NCBI GenBank assembly: GCA_017435385.1
Contig: JAFSFB010000016.1
Span: 226,347 to 290,346 of the forward strand
From: Clostridia bacterium
GTDB taxonomy: Bacteria > Bacillota > Clostridia > Oscillospirales > Acutalibacteraceae
Direction of reading: 5' to 3'
Length of the DNA stretch: 64,000 bases
Shown: positions 7,903-16,202 of the stretch, piece by piece
Layout: each line of letters opens with the position of its first letter
Numbering within the stretch: position 1 is the first letter of the stretch
Notes under the pieces: generated by a model
The model's input: the letters and a program-made list of their open reading frames with translations, nothing else
What the model was told of the DNA's origin: nothing
Databases searched by the model: none
Program-made: the position numbers and the translations under genes

Positions 7903-7932
7903 ATATCGCTGCGCTCTCAAAAGCGCTTGTTT

Positions 7933-7961
7933 ATTATATATTATGATTCCCGTTTTGTCAA
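7933..7961 (-). promoter_or_regulatory. Promoter of the tRNA-Met/tRNA-Glu unit
   Basis: Consensus on the minus strand: TTGACA (7956-7961), 17-bp spacer, TATAAT (7933-7938), 30 bp upstream of tRNA-Met. Confidence 0.85.
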
Positions 7962-8050
7962 CACATTTTTTAAATTTTCTCAAAAATTTTTTCCGCCCTG
8001 TTTTTTGAAGAAAAATCCTTCTTTTACGGCAAAAAATTCCCTGCCGTATC

Positions 8051-8079
8051 TTGATATAAGCTCTTTGCTTTGCTATAAT
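8051..8079 (+). promoter_or_regulatory. Promoter of the ketopantoate-reductase-like gene
   Basis: TTGATA (8051-8056), 17-bp spacer, TATAAT (8074-8079), 40 bp before the start codon. Confidence 0.75.
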
Positions 8080-8119
8080 AATGTGCGTAAACATTATTGA
8101 ATAAACGGAGGTTTTCACT

Positions 8120-9133
8120 ATGAGATGTGCAATTTACGGTGCCGGTTCTCTCGGAACCGTCCTCGGCGCTTACATGACAAAAAACGGCGCTCAGGTTGAC
8201 CTCGTCAACCGCAACAAGGCTCATGTTGCCGCCCTGAAAGAAAAAGGCGCAACGGTCAGAGGCACGGTTGATATGAACGTTCCCGTCAGCGCCATGACTC
8301 CCGACGAGATGAGCGGAACCTATGACGTTATCCTGCTCATGACAAAGCAGCTTCTCAACAAAGAGGTTGTTGCTTTCCTCAAGCCCTTCCTTGCCGAAAA
8401 CGGCGTTATCGTCACTCTTCAGAACGGTATCCCCGAGCCCGGCATCGCCGAAATCGTCGGCAAGAACAGAACCATGGGCTGCACCGTTGAATGGGGCGCT
8501 TCCCTTGACGAGCCCGGTGTCTGCACCCTCACAAGCGAGCCCGAAAGCCTTTCCTTCCATATGGGCAAAATGGACGGCATCACCGATGCACAGTTCAACA
8601 TGGTAAAAGAGCTTCTCGAAAAAATGTGTCCCGTTCATTTTGAAGAAAACCTCATCGGCGCAAGATGGTCAAAGCTTCTCATCAACGCAACATATTCGGG
8701 ACTCGGCACAGTTGTCGGCGGCTGCTTCGGCGATGTTTCCGAGGTCAAGGACGCAAGAAAGATTGCCGTTCGCTGCATGAAGGAATGCATCGATGTCGGT
8801 CACGCTACGGGTGCGGAATTCGTTCCCGTTCAGGGCAAGGACATCACAAAGCTTTTCTATTACACCAATCCCCTCAAGCGTGCGTTTGCCGAGCTTCTCG
8901 TTCCCATCGCCATGAAAAAGCACAGAGCCATTGTTCCCTCGATGCTTCAGGACCTTCGCAACGGCAAGCCCTGCGAGGTTGATGCTATCAACGGCGTTGT
9001 CTGCGAATGGGGCAGAAAGTGCGGCGTTCCCACTCCCATCAACGACAGAATCGTTGAGATTATCAAAAAAGAGCAGGCAGGCGAGCTCAAGCCTCAGGCT
9101 TCAAACATCAGATTCTTTGACGACCTTCTTTAA
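8120..9133 (+). CDS. Ketopantoate reductase family oxidoreductase (PanE/ApbA-like)
   Basis: A 337-residue protein of the 2-dehydropantoate 2-reductase family. It has an N-terminal Rossmann fold with GAGSLG (residues 7-12), the segment LLMTKQ that usually supplies the catalytic-domain lysine, LQNGIPEPG, and a helical C-terminal domain with WSKLLINATYSGLGT. PanE makes pantoate for coenzyme A with NADPH. The family also contains many paralogues acting on other 2-keto acids, and no panB, panC or panD is nearby, so the substrate is open. The start follows AACGGAGGTTTTCACT. The patatin-like gene begins 6 bp after the stop, implying one transcript. Confidence 0.8.
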   Translation: MRCAIYGAGSLGTVLGAYMTKNGAQVDLVNRNKAHVAALKEKGATVRGTVDMNVPVSAMTPDEMSGTYDVILLMTKQLLNKEVVAFLKPFLAENGVIVTLQNGIPEPGIAEIVGKNRTMGCTVEWGASLDEPGVCTLTSEPESLSFHMGKMDGITDAQFNMVKELLEKMCPVHFEENLIGARWSKLLINATYSGLGTVVGGCFGDVSEVKDARKIAVRCMKECIDVGHATGAEFVPVQGKDITKLFYYTNPLKRAFAELLVPIAMKKHRAIVPSMLQDLRNGKPCEVDAINGVVCEWGRKCGVPTPINDRIVEIIKKEQAGELKPQASNIRFFDDLL

Positions 9134-9139
9134 TAAACT

Positions 9140-9991
9140 ATGGAAAGCAAAATCGGTCTTATAATGGAAGGCGGCGCAATGCGGGGAATGTTCACCGCAG
9201 GCGTCACCGATGTCATGATGGAAAACGGAATAACCGTTGACGGCGCTATCGGCGTTTCGGCAGGTGCGGCTTTCGGCTGCAACTATAAGTCGAACCAGCC
9301 CGGAAGAGTTATCCGTTACAATTCAAAATACTGCAGAGATCCCCGATACGCAGGCTTGCGTTCGCTCATTAAAACGGGCAACCTTTTCGGTGCGGAATTC
9401 TGCTATGTCGAGATTCCTCAGAAGCTTGACCTTTTCGACGAAGAAGCCTTCATAAAAAATCCCATGGAGTTCTATGTCGTCTGCACCGATATCGAAACGG
9501 GAGAGGCTATCTATCACAGATGCGGCGAGAGCGAGAATGAGCTCGAATGGTTCAGAGCCTCCGCTTCCCTCCCCCTTGCCTCAAAGCCCGTTGAGGCTGA
9601 CGGCAAAAAGCTTCTCGACGGCGGCATTGCCGATTCGATACCTCTGAAATACTTTGAAAGCATCGGATACAACAAAAACATCGTTCTTCTCACTCAGCCC
9701 GAGGGTTTTGTCAAGCAGAAAAACAAGCTTGTTCCGATCATCAGAAAAGCTCTCAAGGAATATCCGAAGGTTGCCGAGCTTCTTTCAAACCGACATAACG
9801 ACTATAACGAAACGATCGCTTATATCGAAGAGCGTGAAAAGAGCGGAGATATCCTCGTTATCAGACCGCCCGTTGCGCTCAACATCAAGCCCGTTTGCAG
9901 AGATCCCGAGGAGCTTCGCAGAGTTTATAACATCGGCAGAAAAACAGCCGAAGAAATGCTTGAACAGATAAAAGCTTTTACGGCAAAATAA
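9140..9991 (+). CDS. Patatin-like phospholipase family protein
   Basis: A 283-residue patatin-fold hydrolase. The oxyanion region EGGAMRGMFTAGV (about residues 10-22), the nucleophile elbow GVSAG (serine near residue 40) and the catalytic dyad aspartate in LLDGGIADSIP are all present. Bacterial relatives (RssA/YjjU-like) are acyl hydrolases acting on lipids; the natural substrate is not known. There is no signal peptide. It is the second gene of the transcript that begins with the ketopantoate-reductase-like gene and ends at a strong terminator. Confidence 0.87.
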   Translation: MESKIGLIMEGGAMRGMFTAGVTDVMMENGITVDGAIGVSAGAAFGCNYKSNQPGRVIRYNSKYCRDPRYAGLRSLIKTGNLFGAEFCYVEIPQKLDLFDEEAFIKNPMEFYVVCTDIETGEAIYHRCGESENELEWFRASASLPLASKPVEADGKKLLDGGIADSIPLKYFESIGYNKNIVLLTQPEGFVKQKNKLVPIIRKALKEYPKVAELLSNRHNDYNETIAYIEEREKSGDILVIRPPVALNIKPVCRDPEELRRVYNIGRKTAEEMLEQIKAFTAK

Positions 9992-9997
9992 AAAAAC

Positions 9998-10028
9998 AGG
10001 AGCTGTTCCCGAGGGAGCAGCTCCTTTT
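9998..10028 (+). terminator. Terminator after the patatin-like gene
   Basis: A 12-bp near-perfect stem (GGAGCTG.TCCC / GGGA.CAGCTCC, tetraloop-size loop) followed by TTTTTG. Confidence 0.88.
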
Positions 10029-10044
10029 TGTTGCAATTCAGTTA

Positions 10045-11301
10045 TCAGAGAACATAGATAATGATATCTCTGTTACCCCAGTTATAGCACATATCCTCGT
10101 TGTTGAGATAGAGGTCAACATCTGTGTTGCCCATTTCAACAAATCCGCCCGTATCCGCCGCAACGCAGTAGCCGTAGACATAGCTGCCGTCAGCAGAAAC
10201 GATATAAAGCTCTGTGCCGTAAGGATATTCGTTGGGATCGACCGCAATATGACCTGCCATGGGCTTTCTGCCCGATGCGGTTGCGGGATCGCCTGTATAA
10301 GCGGTCGCCTTTGCGGAAACCTTGCTCTTGTATTTGACGGGAACGCCGTTCTTATCGAGTTCGAGATCATCGGGAACGCTGAGCTCGGAAATGGGAGCTG
10401 TTGTGTTCTTATAAGCCGAAAGAGTATCGATCTTCTTTGTGCCTATGCTGATAACCTCGTCAACGGGTTCTTTGACTGTCTTTTCTTCAACGAGAGTCTT
10501 TTCAACAAGAACTCCGTCAATATACTTGGCGTCATAGGTCAGGCTCTTTTCGCCGTTAACGCCCTTGGTCGTTACCTCTTTGTTTCCGACATAAAGAGAA
10601 GAATCTTCAACTCTCTTTGTGCCGAAAGCAATTTCTTCCGTTTCGGTAAGAGTGTCAAATTTTACTCTCTGAATTTCGATGTTGGTATAGTCACTCAGCT
10701 CCGTGTCAAGAGCGGGAGTAACGATATCGTGCTCTCCGACGGTAATGTTTGCCGCTTTGAGAGCATCTGCGACGGTTCCGCCTGCAATCGAGAGAGTTAT
10801 TGCTTCGCCGTCATATTCAATGCCGACGCCGAACGCTCTCTTGATATGAATATTCATACCGTCAAAAATAGGTTCTTTCTTGCTGATGTCGATAATATCA
10901 CCATCATTAAGAACGACCTCGTTGGTTACGAGAATGGACTCAACAGTGTCGCCGTATCCGACATAATAGCCGATAAGACCGTTATCTTCGATGCGGACAA
11001 CCTTTGCTCTGTCAATTACGATTTTGCCGCCGAAGGCTTCGCTGAATCCGCCGAGAACCAGTTCATCGTTTGCGCCAAGCTCGAAGCCTGCCGCTTCAAC
11101 GATTTCGTAAGGGTTCACGGTTTTAACTGAAACCGTTACGGTTTTCTCTCCGTCAACAACATCGACCGTTAAATATGCATTGGCTGCCGCAAATGCGGTA
11201 ACGGTGACTGAACACACGAATAAAACAGTAATAACTGCTGTCAGAATACGGAAGCTTTTTTTATGTGTTCCTGTTGCTGCGGAGCGCAATTTCTTAAACA
11301 T
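10045..11301 (-). CDS. Secreted cell-wall protein with DUF348, G5 and 3D domains (YabE/Rpf-like)
   Basis: A 418-residue exported protein starting at MFKKLRSAATG (ATG 11299-11301 after TTAAGGAG); a longer reading frame upstream lacks a ribosome site and would bury the signal. It has an N-terminal membrane/signal segment (ILTAVITVLFVCSVTVTAFA), DUF348 ubiquitin-like repeats (around GEKTVTVSVKTVNP and GEAITLSIAGGTVADAL), a G5 domain, and a C-terminal 3D domain with KATAYTGDPATASG, AVDPNEYPYGT, AADTGG and DVDLY. The 3D fold is that of MltA-type lytic transglycosylases and contains the three aspartates. YabE and YocH relatives remodel peptidoglycan during growth or resuscitation. Transcribed alone from a consensus promoter. 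Confidence 0.88.
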   Translation of the reverse strand: MFKKLRSAATGTHKKSFRILTAVITVLFVCSVTVTAFAAANAYLTVDVVDGEKTVTVSVKTVNPYEIVEAAGFELGANDELVLGGFSEAFGGKIVIDRAKVVRIEDNGLIGYYVGYGDTVESILVTNEVVLNDGDIIDISKKEPIFDGMNIHIKRAFGVGIEYDGEAITLSIAGGTVADALKAANITVGEHDIVTPALDTELSDYTNIEIQRVKFDTLTETEEIAFGTKRVEDSSLYVGNKEVTTKGVNGEKSLTYDAKYIDGVLVEKTLVEEKTVKEPVDEVISIGTKKIDTLSAYKNTTAPISELSVPDDLELDKNGVPVKYKSKVSAKATAYTGDPATASGRKPMAGHIAVDPNEYPYGTELYIVSADGSYVYGYCVAADTGGFVEMGNTDVDLYLNNEDMCYNWGNRDIIIYVL

Positions 11302-11412
11302 AAAAATTCTCCTTAATTGCGCATTAGTAGTTTTTTGGTCTGTCTCTTGATGAGTAATTGCCAAGTTTAAACGGCAATTATTCGAGGCTTTCCTCGATTT
11401 CCTTTTGCAACG
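11302..11412 (-). promoter_or_regulatory. 5' leader of the 3D-domain gene with two hairpins
   Basis: About 110 nt between the expected transcription start and the ATG. It holds hairpins ATCGAGGAAAGCCTCGAAT and AATTGCC / GGCAATT. It does not match a riboswitch class that I can recognise, including the c-di-AMP (ydaO) element that often precedes wall-hydrolase genes. Confidence 0.45.
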
Positions 11413-11418
11413 CTTGCT

Positions 11419-11447
11419 ATTATATTGACAAAAGTTTGATTTGTCAA
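11419..11447 (-). promoter_or_regulatory. Promoter of the 3D-domain wall protein gene
   Basis: Perfect consensus on the minus strand: TTGACA (11442-11447), 17-bp spacer, TATAAT (11419-11424). Confidence 0.9.
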
Positions 11448-11542
11448 ATTTTTTGATATTCATTTTTTGTCTATTTTGCACAATCGGTTTGACATTTTTT
11501 GACAGATTACGCCGATACCCCGACTTTGGCTGAGTTGTTTTT

Positions 11543-11618
11543 TGTCAAAAACTGTAAATTATTTTGTGAGAAACAGAAAAAGTTACAAATGGTTACAAAA
11601 GTGTAAAAAATGGTTACA
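11543..11618. promoter_or_regulatory. Phased TGTAAC-type direct repeats in gene-free DNA
   Basis: In the gene-free stretch 11482-11841, GTTACA occurs at 11582, 11592 and 11613 (one, then two helical turns apart), and TGTCAAAAACTGTAAA lies at 11543. On the strand of the 3D-domain gene these read TGTAAC. They may be regulator sites; the rest of the stretch shows only a terminator at 11789. Confidence 0.35.
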
Positions 11619-11788
11619 TTTTTCTAAATTGCAAAAATAAAGGCACCAAATTCAAAAATCCGTTTCTTCCGAAATTGATACCTTTTATAACCATTATTGG
11701 CAATTCTGTTGTTTAAATGCATATTCAGGGATTATTATTCCGCTGTTACATTATTATGCGGTTGTCCCGTGCATTATTCGCACAAAAA

Positions 11789-11812
11789 AGCAGCCCGAAA
11801 ACAGGCTGCTTT
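11789..11812 (-). terminator. Terminator of the peptidase E gene
   Basis: Stem AAGCAGCC / GGCTGCTT with a T-run on the minus strand, 30 bp beyond the peptidase stop. Confidence 0.8.
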
Positions 11813-11841
11813 TCAACTGTATATTATTATATTTATATACA

Positions 11842-12513
11842 TTATATATAGAGTTCCTCAGAGAAGCCGTTGTCCTTTCGGAGAAGATAAACGCTCCCTT
11901 CGTCGTTGCCGCACATAACGGAGCAGTTGCCGTTATCATAAATGAATGCCGCTCCGTTTTCAAGAGCAAGTCCCGAATATTTTCGCCCTTTGACAGCCTC
12001 CTTGAAGCCCTGCCAATAATCGCTCTCATAATGCGGACAGTTGCAGTAATCAAGAAGCCCGAGGCATTCGACAAACATGAACTCATGATTCTCGCCGCAG
12101 TCGTCATAGCCTTCCGCAAACCAGCACATCGAGCCCGAGCTGTAGCCCGAAAGGATGACACCCTTTTCATAAGCTTTTTTGAAGACTTTGTCGGCACCCG
12201 TTTTCATCCATGTATCCATGAGGAATTTCAGATTTCCGCCGCCTGCATAGACTATATCGCAGGAAAGGATTCTGTTTTCGATTTCCTTAAAGCTCAGAGA
12301 TTCATCGGTCAGAAGAAGCGGAGAAACCGTTGCACCGAGCTTTTCAAAAAGCGCAAAAATATCCTCGTCGCCCTCCATATCGTCAAACCCCGCAGTCGGC
12401 ACAAAAAGCACCGAGGGATTTCTCTTTCCGCTGAGTTTAACGATCTTCTCAAAAATCGGCATAACCTCTCCGTCGCTGTATCTTCCGCCGCCTATTCCTA
12501 CGATAACGCCCAT
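11842..12513 (-). CDS. Peptidase E (S51 family)
   Basis: A 223-residue S51 peptidase starting MGVIVGIGGGRYSDGE (ATG 12511-12513 after GGAGGCG; an in-frame ATG 13 codons upstream lacks such a site). The nucleophile is the second serine in ILSGYSSGSMCWF, with YAGGGNLKFLM ahead of it and the C-terminal LALENGAAF. Peptidase E of enterobacteria removes N-terminal aspartate from dipeptides; relatives include cyanophycinase, but the length fits the dipeptidase group. Cytoplasmic. It has its own promoter, divergent from the isomerase gene, and its own terminator. Confidence 0.86.
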   Translation of the reverse strand: MGVIVGIGGGRYSDGEVMPIFEKIVKLSGKRNPSVLFVPTAGFDDMEGDEDIFALFEKLGATVSPLLLTDESLSFKEIENRILSCDIVYAGGGNLKFLMDTWMKTGADKVFKKAYEKGVILSGYSSGSMCWFAEGYDDCGENHEFMFVECLGLLDYCNCPHYESDYWQGFKEAVKGRKYSGLALENGAAFIYDNGNCSVMCGNDEGSVYLLRKDNGFSEELYI

Positions 12514-12542
12514 AAAAACGCCTCCGTTCGATTGATAAAAGA

Positions 12543-12571
12543 ATTCTATCACATGGCAAATAATTCGTCAA
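12543..12571 (-). promoter_or_regulatory. Promoter of the peptidase E gene
   Basis: TTGACG (12566-12571), 17-bp spacer, TAGAAT (12543-12548) on the minus strand. Confidence 0.7.
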
Positions 12572-12585
12572 TTCCCGTTTTCGGG

Positions 12586-12614
12586 TTGACAATTCACAGC
12601 CTTGGGAGTAACAT
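12586..12614 (+). promoter_or_regulatory. Promoter of the isomerase-gtrA unit
   Basis: TTGACA (12586-12591), 17-bp spacer, TAACAT (12609-12614); divergent from the peptidase promoter with only about 15 bp between the two -35 boxes. Confidence 0.7.
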
Positions 12615-12645
12615 AAAACTATAACCTGAAAGGACATATATATTA

Positions 12646-13503
12646 ATGTATAAACAAAAACTATGCCTCGGTATCCTCGAGGGCTTTGACATGACCTATG
12701 CCGAGCAGGTCAGACTGATGAACAAGGTCGGATTTGAAGCTTTTTTTATTGACGACTGCAACCGACACTCTCCCGTCGGAGAATTGGTCAGTTTATCAAA
12801 AGAGCTCGGAATGGAGATCCCGTCATACCATGCACCGTTCAACAAAAGCGACGACCTCTGGAATCCCGATGAGATCGGCGAAATCGGAAAGCGTGAGCTT
12901 CTCGGATGCGTTGAATTATGCGCACGATTTGAAATCCCCGTCATGGTAACTCATGCATTCATCGGCTATGATGACGATTTTGTTTCGGTGGAAGCAGGCA
13001 TTGAGCGCTACGGCGAGGTTGCAAGACGGGCAAGCGAGCTCGGAGTCAGGCTCGCTCTCGAAAACACCGAGGGCGACGAATATCTCGCCATTCTTTTCGA
13101 TGCTCTCAGAAGCGAAAATTGCATCGGCTTCTGCTGGGATACGGGGCATGAGCTTTGCTATAACTACGGCAAGGATATGGCTGCACTTTACGGTGATAAG
13201 CTCATATGCACTCACCTCAACGACAACCTCGGAATCCGTGATTTTAGCGGCAAACGCACATGGCACGATGATCTGCATCTTCTGCCGTTTGACGGAATAA
13301 CCGACTGGGACTCTGTCGCCAAAAGGCTTGCAAAAGCAAAATATTCGGCTCCGCTCTCGTTTGAGCTCAGCATCAGAAGCAAGCCCGAAAGACATGAAAA
13401 CGATGCCTATGCCGCAATGAGCCCCGAAGCATATTTCACCGCCGCATATAACAGAGCCTGCCGAGTTGCCGCTCTGAAGCTCAGATATGAAAGAGAGGAA
13501 TAA
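12646..13503 (+). CDS. Sugar phosphate isomerase/epimerase family protein (TIM barrel)
   Basis: A 285-residue xylose-isomerase-like TIM barrel. Metal-binding positions are suggested by SYHAPFN (histidine), ALENTEGDE (glutamate), CWDTGHE (aspartate and histidine), CTHLNDN (histidine/aspartate) and LSFELS (glutamate). Members isomerise or epimerise sugars or inositols, or act as endonuclease IV; the absence of the full endonuclease IV pattern favours a sugar role. The substrate cannot be named. The ribosome site is AAAGGACA. gtrA follows by 2 bp, so the two are co-transcribed. Confidence 0.82.
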   Translation: MYKQKLCLGILEGFDMTYAEQVRLMNKVGFEAFFIDDCNRHSPVGELVSLSKELGMEIPSYHAPFNKSDDLWNPDEIGEIGKRELLGCVELCARFEIPVMVTHAFIGYDDDFVSVEAGIERYGEVARRASELGVRLALENTEGDEYLAILFDALRSENCIGFCWDTGHELCYNYGKDMAALYGDKLICTHLNDNLGIRDFSGKRTWHDDLHLLPFDGITDWDSVAKRLAKAKYSAPLSFELSIRSKPERHENDAYAAMSPEAYFTAAYNRACRVAALKLRYEREE

Positions 13504-13505
13504 AA

Positions 13506-13934
13506 ATGAGTGAAAACAATCAGAAGCTTTCCAAAAAAGAAAACATAATTCAGGTCATCAAATTCGCCCTGTTTTCGAGCTCGGCGGGAATCATCCAGAT
13601 GGGTTCGTTCGCACTCTTCATGGAGGTTTTCGAGATAAAGCATATGTGGTCATATCTGTTCTCACTCGTGCTTTCCGTTCTCTGGAACTTCACCTTCAAC
13701 AGAAAGTTCACCTTCAAGTCGGCGGCAAATGTTCCCGTTGCGATGCTCAAAGTTGCCCTTTTCTACTGCGTTTTCACTCCCGTTTCAACCTGGTGGACAA
13801 ACGCTCTCTCGGGACATCTCAACGAATATATCATTCAGATCGGAACCATGCTTGTCAACCTCGTTTCGGAATATCTCTACTGCCGCTTCGTTGTTTACAG
13901 AAACTCGATGAACACCAACATCAAAAACAAATAA
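13506..13934 (+). CDS. GtrA family membrane protein
   Basis: A 142-residue protein with four predicted membrane helices and the GtrA signature WNFTFNRKFTF (about residues 61-71), ending with CRFVVYRNS. GtrA-like proteins are thought to help move lipid-linked sugars across the membrane for cell-surface polysaccharide or teichoic acid glycosylation. The start lies 2 bp after the isomerase stop, with GAGAGGAA in its end as ribosome site. No glycosyltransferase is adjacent. Confidence 0.87.
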   Translation: MSENNQKLSKKENIIQVIKFALFSSSAGIIQMGSFALFMEVFEIKHMWSYLFSLVLSVLWNFTFNRKFTFKSAANVPVAMLKVALFYCVFTPVSTWWTNALSGHLNEYIIQIGTMLVNLVSEYLYCRFVVYRNSMNTNIKNK

Positions 13935-13942
13935 AAAAATCA

Positions 13943-13968
13943 GCCTCTGCATCAACCGATGCAGAGGC
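13943..13968 (+). repeat. Terminator-like hairpin, copy 1
   Basis: A 26-bp perfect hairpin GCCTCTGCATC-AACC-GATGCAGAGGC, 8 bp after the gtrA stop, but followed by ACAGCTTG instead of a T-run. The identical 26 bp recur in the same orientation at 14216-14241. Confidence 0.88.
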
Positions 13969-14085
13969 ACAGCTTGTCGAAAAACTTGTTTTTCGGCAAG
14001 CTGGTGACTGTTGAGAAAGGAAGCTGAATGGCGTTTTCTTCGACCGAAGGCGTACAAAGATACTCCGATGGGAGAAAAAACGTCA

Positions 14086-14188
14086 AATAAACGAAACAAT
14101 ATTTATCAATCCTCCGTCTTTTGGCTTCGCCAAAATCCACCTCCTTTCCAAAGGAGGCTAATGAGATTTTTCAAATATTTTCGTTTAT
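14086..14188. mobile_element. MITE-like element with terminal inverted repeats
   Basis: About 100 bp, no coding capacity. The ends are ATAAACGAAA...ATATTT and its complement AAATATTTTCGTTTAT. The centre holds two nested hairpins: TTTTGGCTTCGCCAAAA, then CCTCCTTTCCAAAGGAGG. It lies inside the 247-bp insert between the duplicated terminator hairpins; a further strong hairpin is at 13969-14003 (CAGCTTGTCGAAAAA / TTTTTCGGCAAGCTG). Confidence 0.5.
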
Positions 14189-14215
14189 GTTTCAGCGACT
14201 TTATCGACAGTCAAA

Positions 14216-14241
14216 GCCTCTGCATCAACCGATGCAGAGGC
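14216..14241 (+). terminator. Terminator hairpin, copy 2
   Basis: The same 26-bp hairpin as 13943-13968, here followed by TTTTTTT, so functional on the plus strand as the gtrA terminator. It also abuts the stop codon of the convergent BspA-like gene. Confidence 0.85.
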
Positions 14242-14246
14242 TTTTT

Positions 14247-16034
14247 TTAATACCAGAGGAAGCCGAGGAGCAGGATTCTGATAAGCATCTGCCACCATGC
14301 GTAGGTAACGCTGACGGTGAAGTCATCCGTGAATCCCTGATAGGTGACGGTTATCTTGTGCGAGCCGACCGTTTTGAAGGTCGTTGCAGGTACGCTGTAG
14401 CCCGAAGAAACGGTTGCAGTCGAGCCGTCGGAATACTGAACGAGCAGAGTCATGCCGCTTGTCGAAAGACTCTGTTTATAATAATAATCGACTTTGTTCG
14501 GCAGCTTCTGAATCTGCATGCCGACAACCGTTTTCTGAATTGCGGGTGTTACTGTGATGTCAAACCGTGCGGTTTTGCCCTTATAGGTCACGGTAACGGT
14601 CTGAGTTCCGTTTCCGCTTGCATACTGTGAATCAAGAGTAAATCCGCTCGTGACGGTTGACGATGTTCCGTCGCTGTAATTGACTGTCAGAACAAGTCCC
14701 GAGGTGTTGATTCTTTCGCCGTCCTCGTAGCTTGTTTTTGAAGGGAGAGTTTTGATTTCTATTGATGAAACCGTTCTTTCGGGTTCGGCACCGACAAGCT
14801 CAAAAGGAATATTCTTCCCGAGCGCATAGTCATGAGCAGCCGAGCCCTCTTTGACCTTGAGAGTCAGATTGTTGCAATTGATGAATGCATTCAGGCCGAT
14901 CTCCGTTACGGTTTCGGGTACCTCAAGAGTTTCAAGAGCAGTGCAGCCGTCAAACGCTCCCATCCTTATCTCGGTAACGCTTGAGGGTATTGTGACGCTT
15001 TTGAGCGAAGAGCATTTCTCGAAAGCCTTTTCGTCAATTATCTCAACGCCTTCTGCAATTATAACATTCTGAATTCCCGATTTATAGAATGCACCCGAAT
15101 ATGTTTCGGCATTTGCGGGAATCGTTATGTTTTTCAGATTCGAGCAGCCTCCGAATGCCTGTGCGCCGATATATGTGACTGATTCGGGAATAACAACAGC
15201 ACTCAGAGCGGTGCAGTTGTTGAAGGCATACTCCTTGATAGTTTCAAGACCTTCGGGCAGAGTGACTTTTGTGAGCCTTGTGTTTGCACCGAAAGCGGAA
15301 TCCTCGATAGTCTTGGTCCCTGCAGGAACGGTAAAGCCTGTCACGGTTTTGCCGTTGGGATACTGGATCAGCGTTTCTCCCTTGATATCATAAAGGCAGT
15401 CGCTGACGGCTTTATACGCCGTGTTTCCCGAATGGACATAAAATGCGTTGATTGAAGCGCAGTTAAGGAATGCGTTGAAGCCGATCGATGTCACGCTTGC
15501 GGGAATAGTTACACTCTGAAGCGAAGAGCATTTCTTGAACGCTTCCTTGCCGATGGTCGTGACCGTTGACGGAATCGTCAGCGAGCTCAGAGCGTTGCAG
15601 CCCGCAAAGGCTTCAAGCGGAATTGCGTTAAGCTTTGACGGCAGAGTGACATTCCTGAGCGTTGAGCAGTAACGGAATGCGGCTGTACCGATCGTGCATT
15701 CCTCGCCCTCAAAAACAACGGTTCCGAGTGAAACGCAGTTTTCAAAAACCGATGAACCGACGCTTCTCACGCTCGAAGGGATCGTCACCTTTGTGATTTT
15801 TTCGGCATCCTTGAATGCGCTCGAAGCAACCAACTCAACAGGCTTACCGTTATAAGTTTCGGGAATGTTGATTTCTCCCGTGGCATATTTGTTGCATTTG
15901 GCAACCTGATAAAAATCGCCGGCATCGATGAATGTCAGATAGCTTTCTCCTGCTGCAAAAGAGCATATGCCGAAGCTTGACAGCGCAACGATCAGAGCCA
16001 GCAAAACTGATAAGAATTTTGTGATTCTGTTCAC
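14247..16034 (-). CDS. BspA-like leucine-rich repeat surface protein
   Basis: A 595-residue secreted protein. GTG start (16032-16034). Signal peptide FLSVLLALIVALSSFGICSFA, then about ten BspA-type (LRR_5) repeats of roughly 23 residues with the pattern LxxVTIPSSVTSIGxxAFxxC (about residues 45-385), two Ig-like domains of the Big_3 type (around SSIEIKTLPSKTSYEDGERI and VGMQIQKLPNKVDYYYKQ), and a hydrophobic C-terminus WWQMLIRILLLGFLWY that probably retains the protein in the membrane. No LPxTG is present. BspA proteins mediate adhesion to host or other bacteria. Its repeats are well diverged at DNA level, unlike the larger homologue at 56.8 kb. Confidence 0.87.
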   Translation of the reverse strand: MNRITKFLSVLLALIVALSSFGICSFAAGESYLTFIDAGDFYQVAKCNKYATGEINIPETYNGKPVELVASSAFKDAEKITKVTIPSSVRSVGSSVFENCVSLGTVVFEGEECTIGTAAFRYCSTLRNVTLPSKLNAIPLEAFAGCNALSSLTIPSTVTTIGKEAFKKCSSLQSVTIPASVTSIGFNAFLNCASINAFYVHSGNTAYKAVSDCLYDIKGETLIQYPNGKTVTGFTVPAGTKTIEDSAFGANTRLTKVTLPEGLETIKEYAFNNCTALSAVVIPESVTYIGAQAFGGCSNLKNITIPANAETYSGAFYKSGIQNVIIAEGVEIIDEKAFEKCSSLKSVTIPSSVTEIRMGAFDGCTALETLEVPETVTEIGLNAFINCNNLTLKVKEGSAAHDYALGKNIPFELVGAEPERTVSSIEIKTLPSKTSYEDGERINTSGLVLTVNYSDGTSSTVTSGFTLDSQYASGNGTQTVTVTYKGKTARFDITVTPAIQKTVVGMQIQKLPNKVDYYYKQSLSTSGMTLLVQYSDGSTATVSSGYSVPATTFKTVGSHKITVTYQGFTDDFTVSVTYAWWQMLIRILLLGFLWY

Positions 16035-16136
16035 TTTTGAAACCCCCGAATAGAAATATCGTATTTTGTATTATACATTATATTAATGGAAATTTCAATA
16101 GAAACACAAAAATGTTTAAATTTACATGCTAAATTA

Positions 16137-16165
16137 TTGACAAAAGTATGCACAATAACTAAAAT
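16137..16165 (+). promoter_or_regulatory. Promoter of the phosphoesterase-glycosidase operon
   Basis: TTGACA (16137-16142), 17-bp spacer, TAAAAT (16160-16165). Confidence 0.8.
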
Positions 16166-16202
16166 TATCTTAACAATATTTTTCCTGGAGTGATCGAGAA
16201 AC

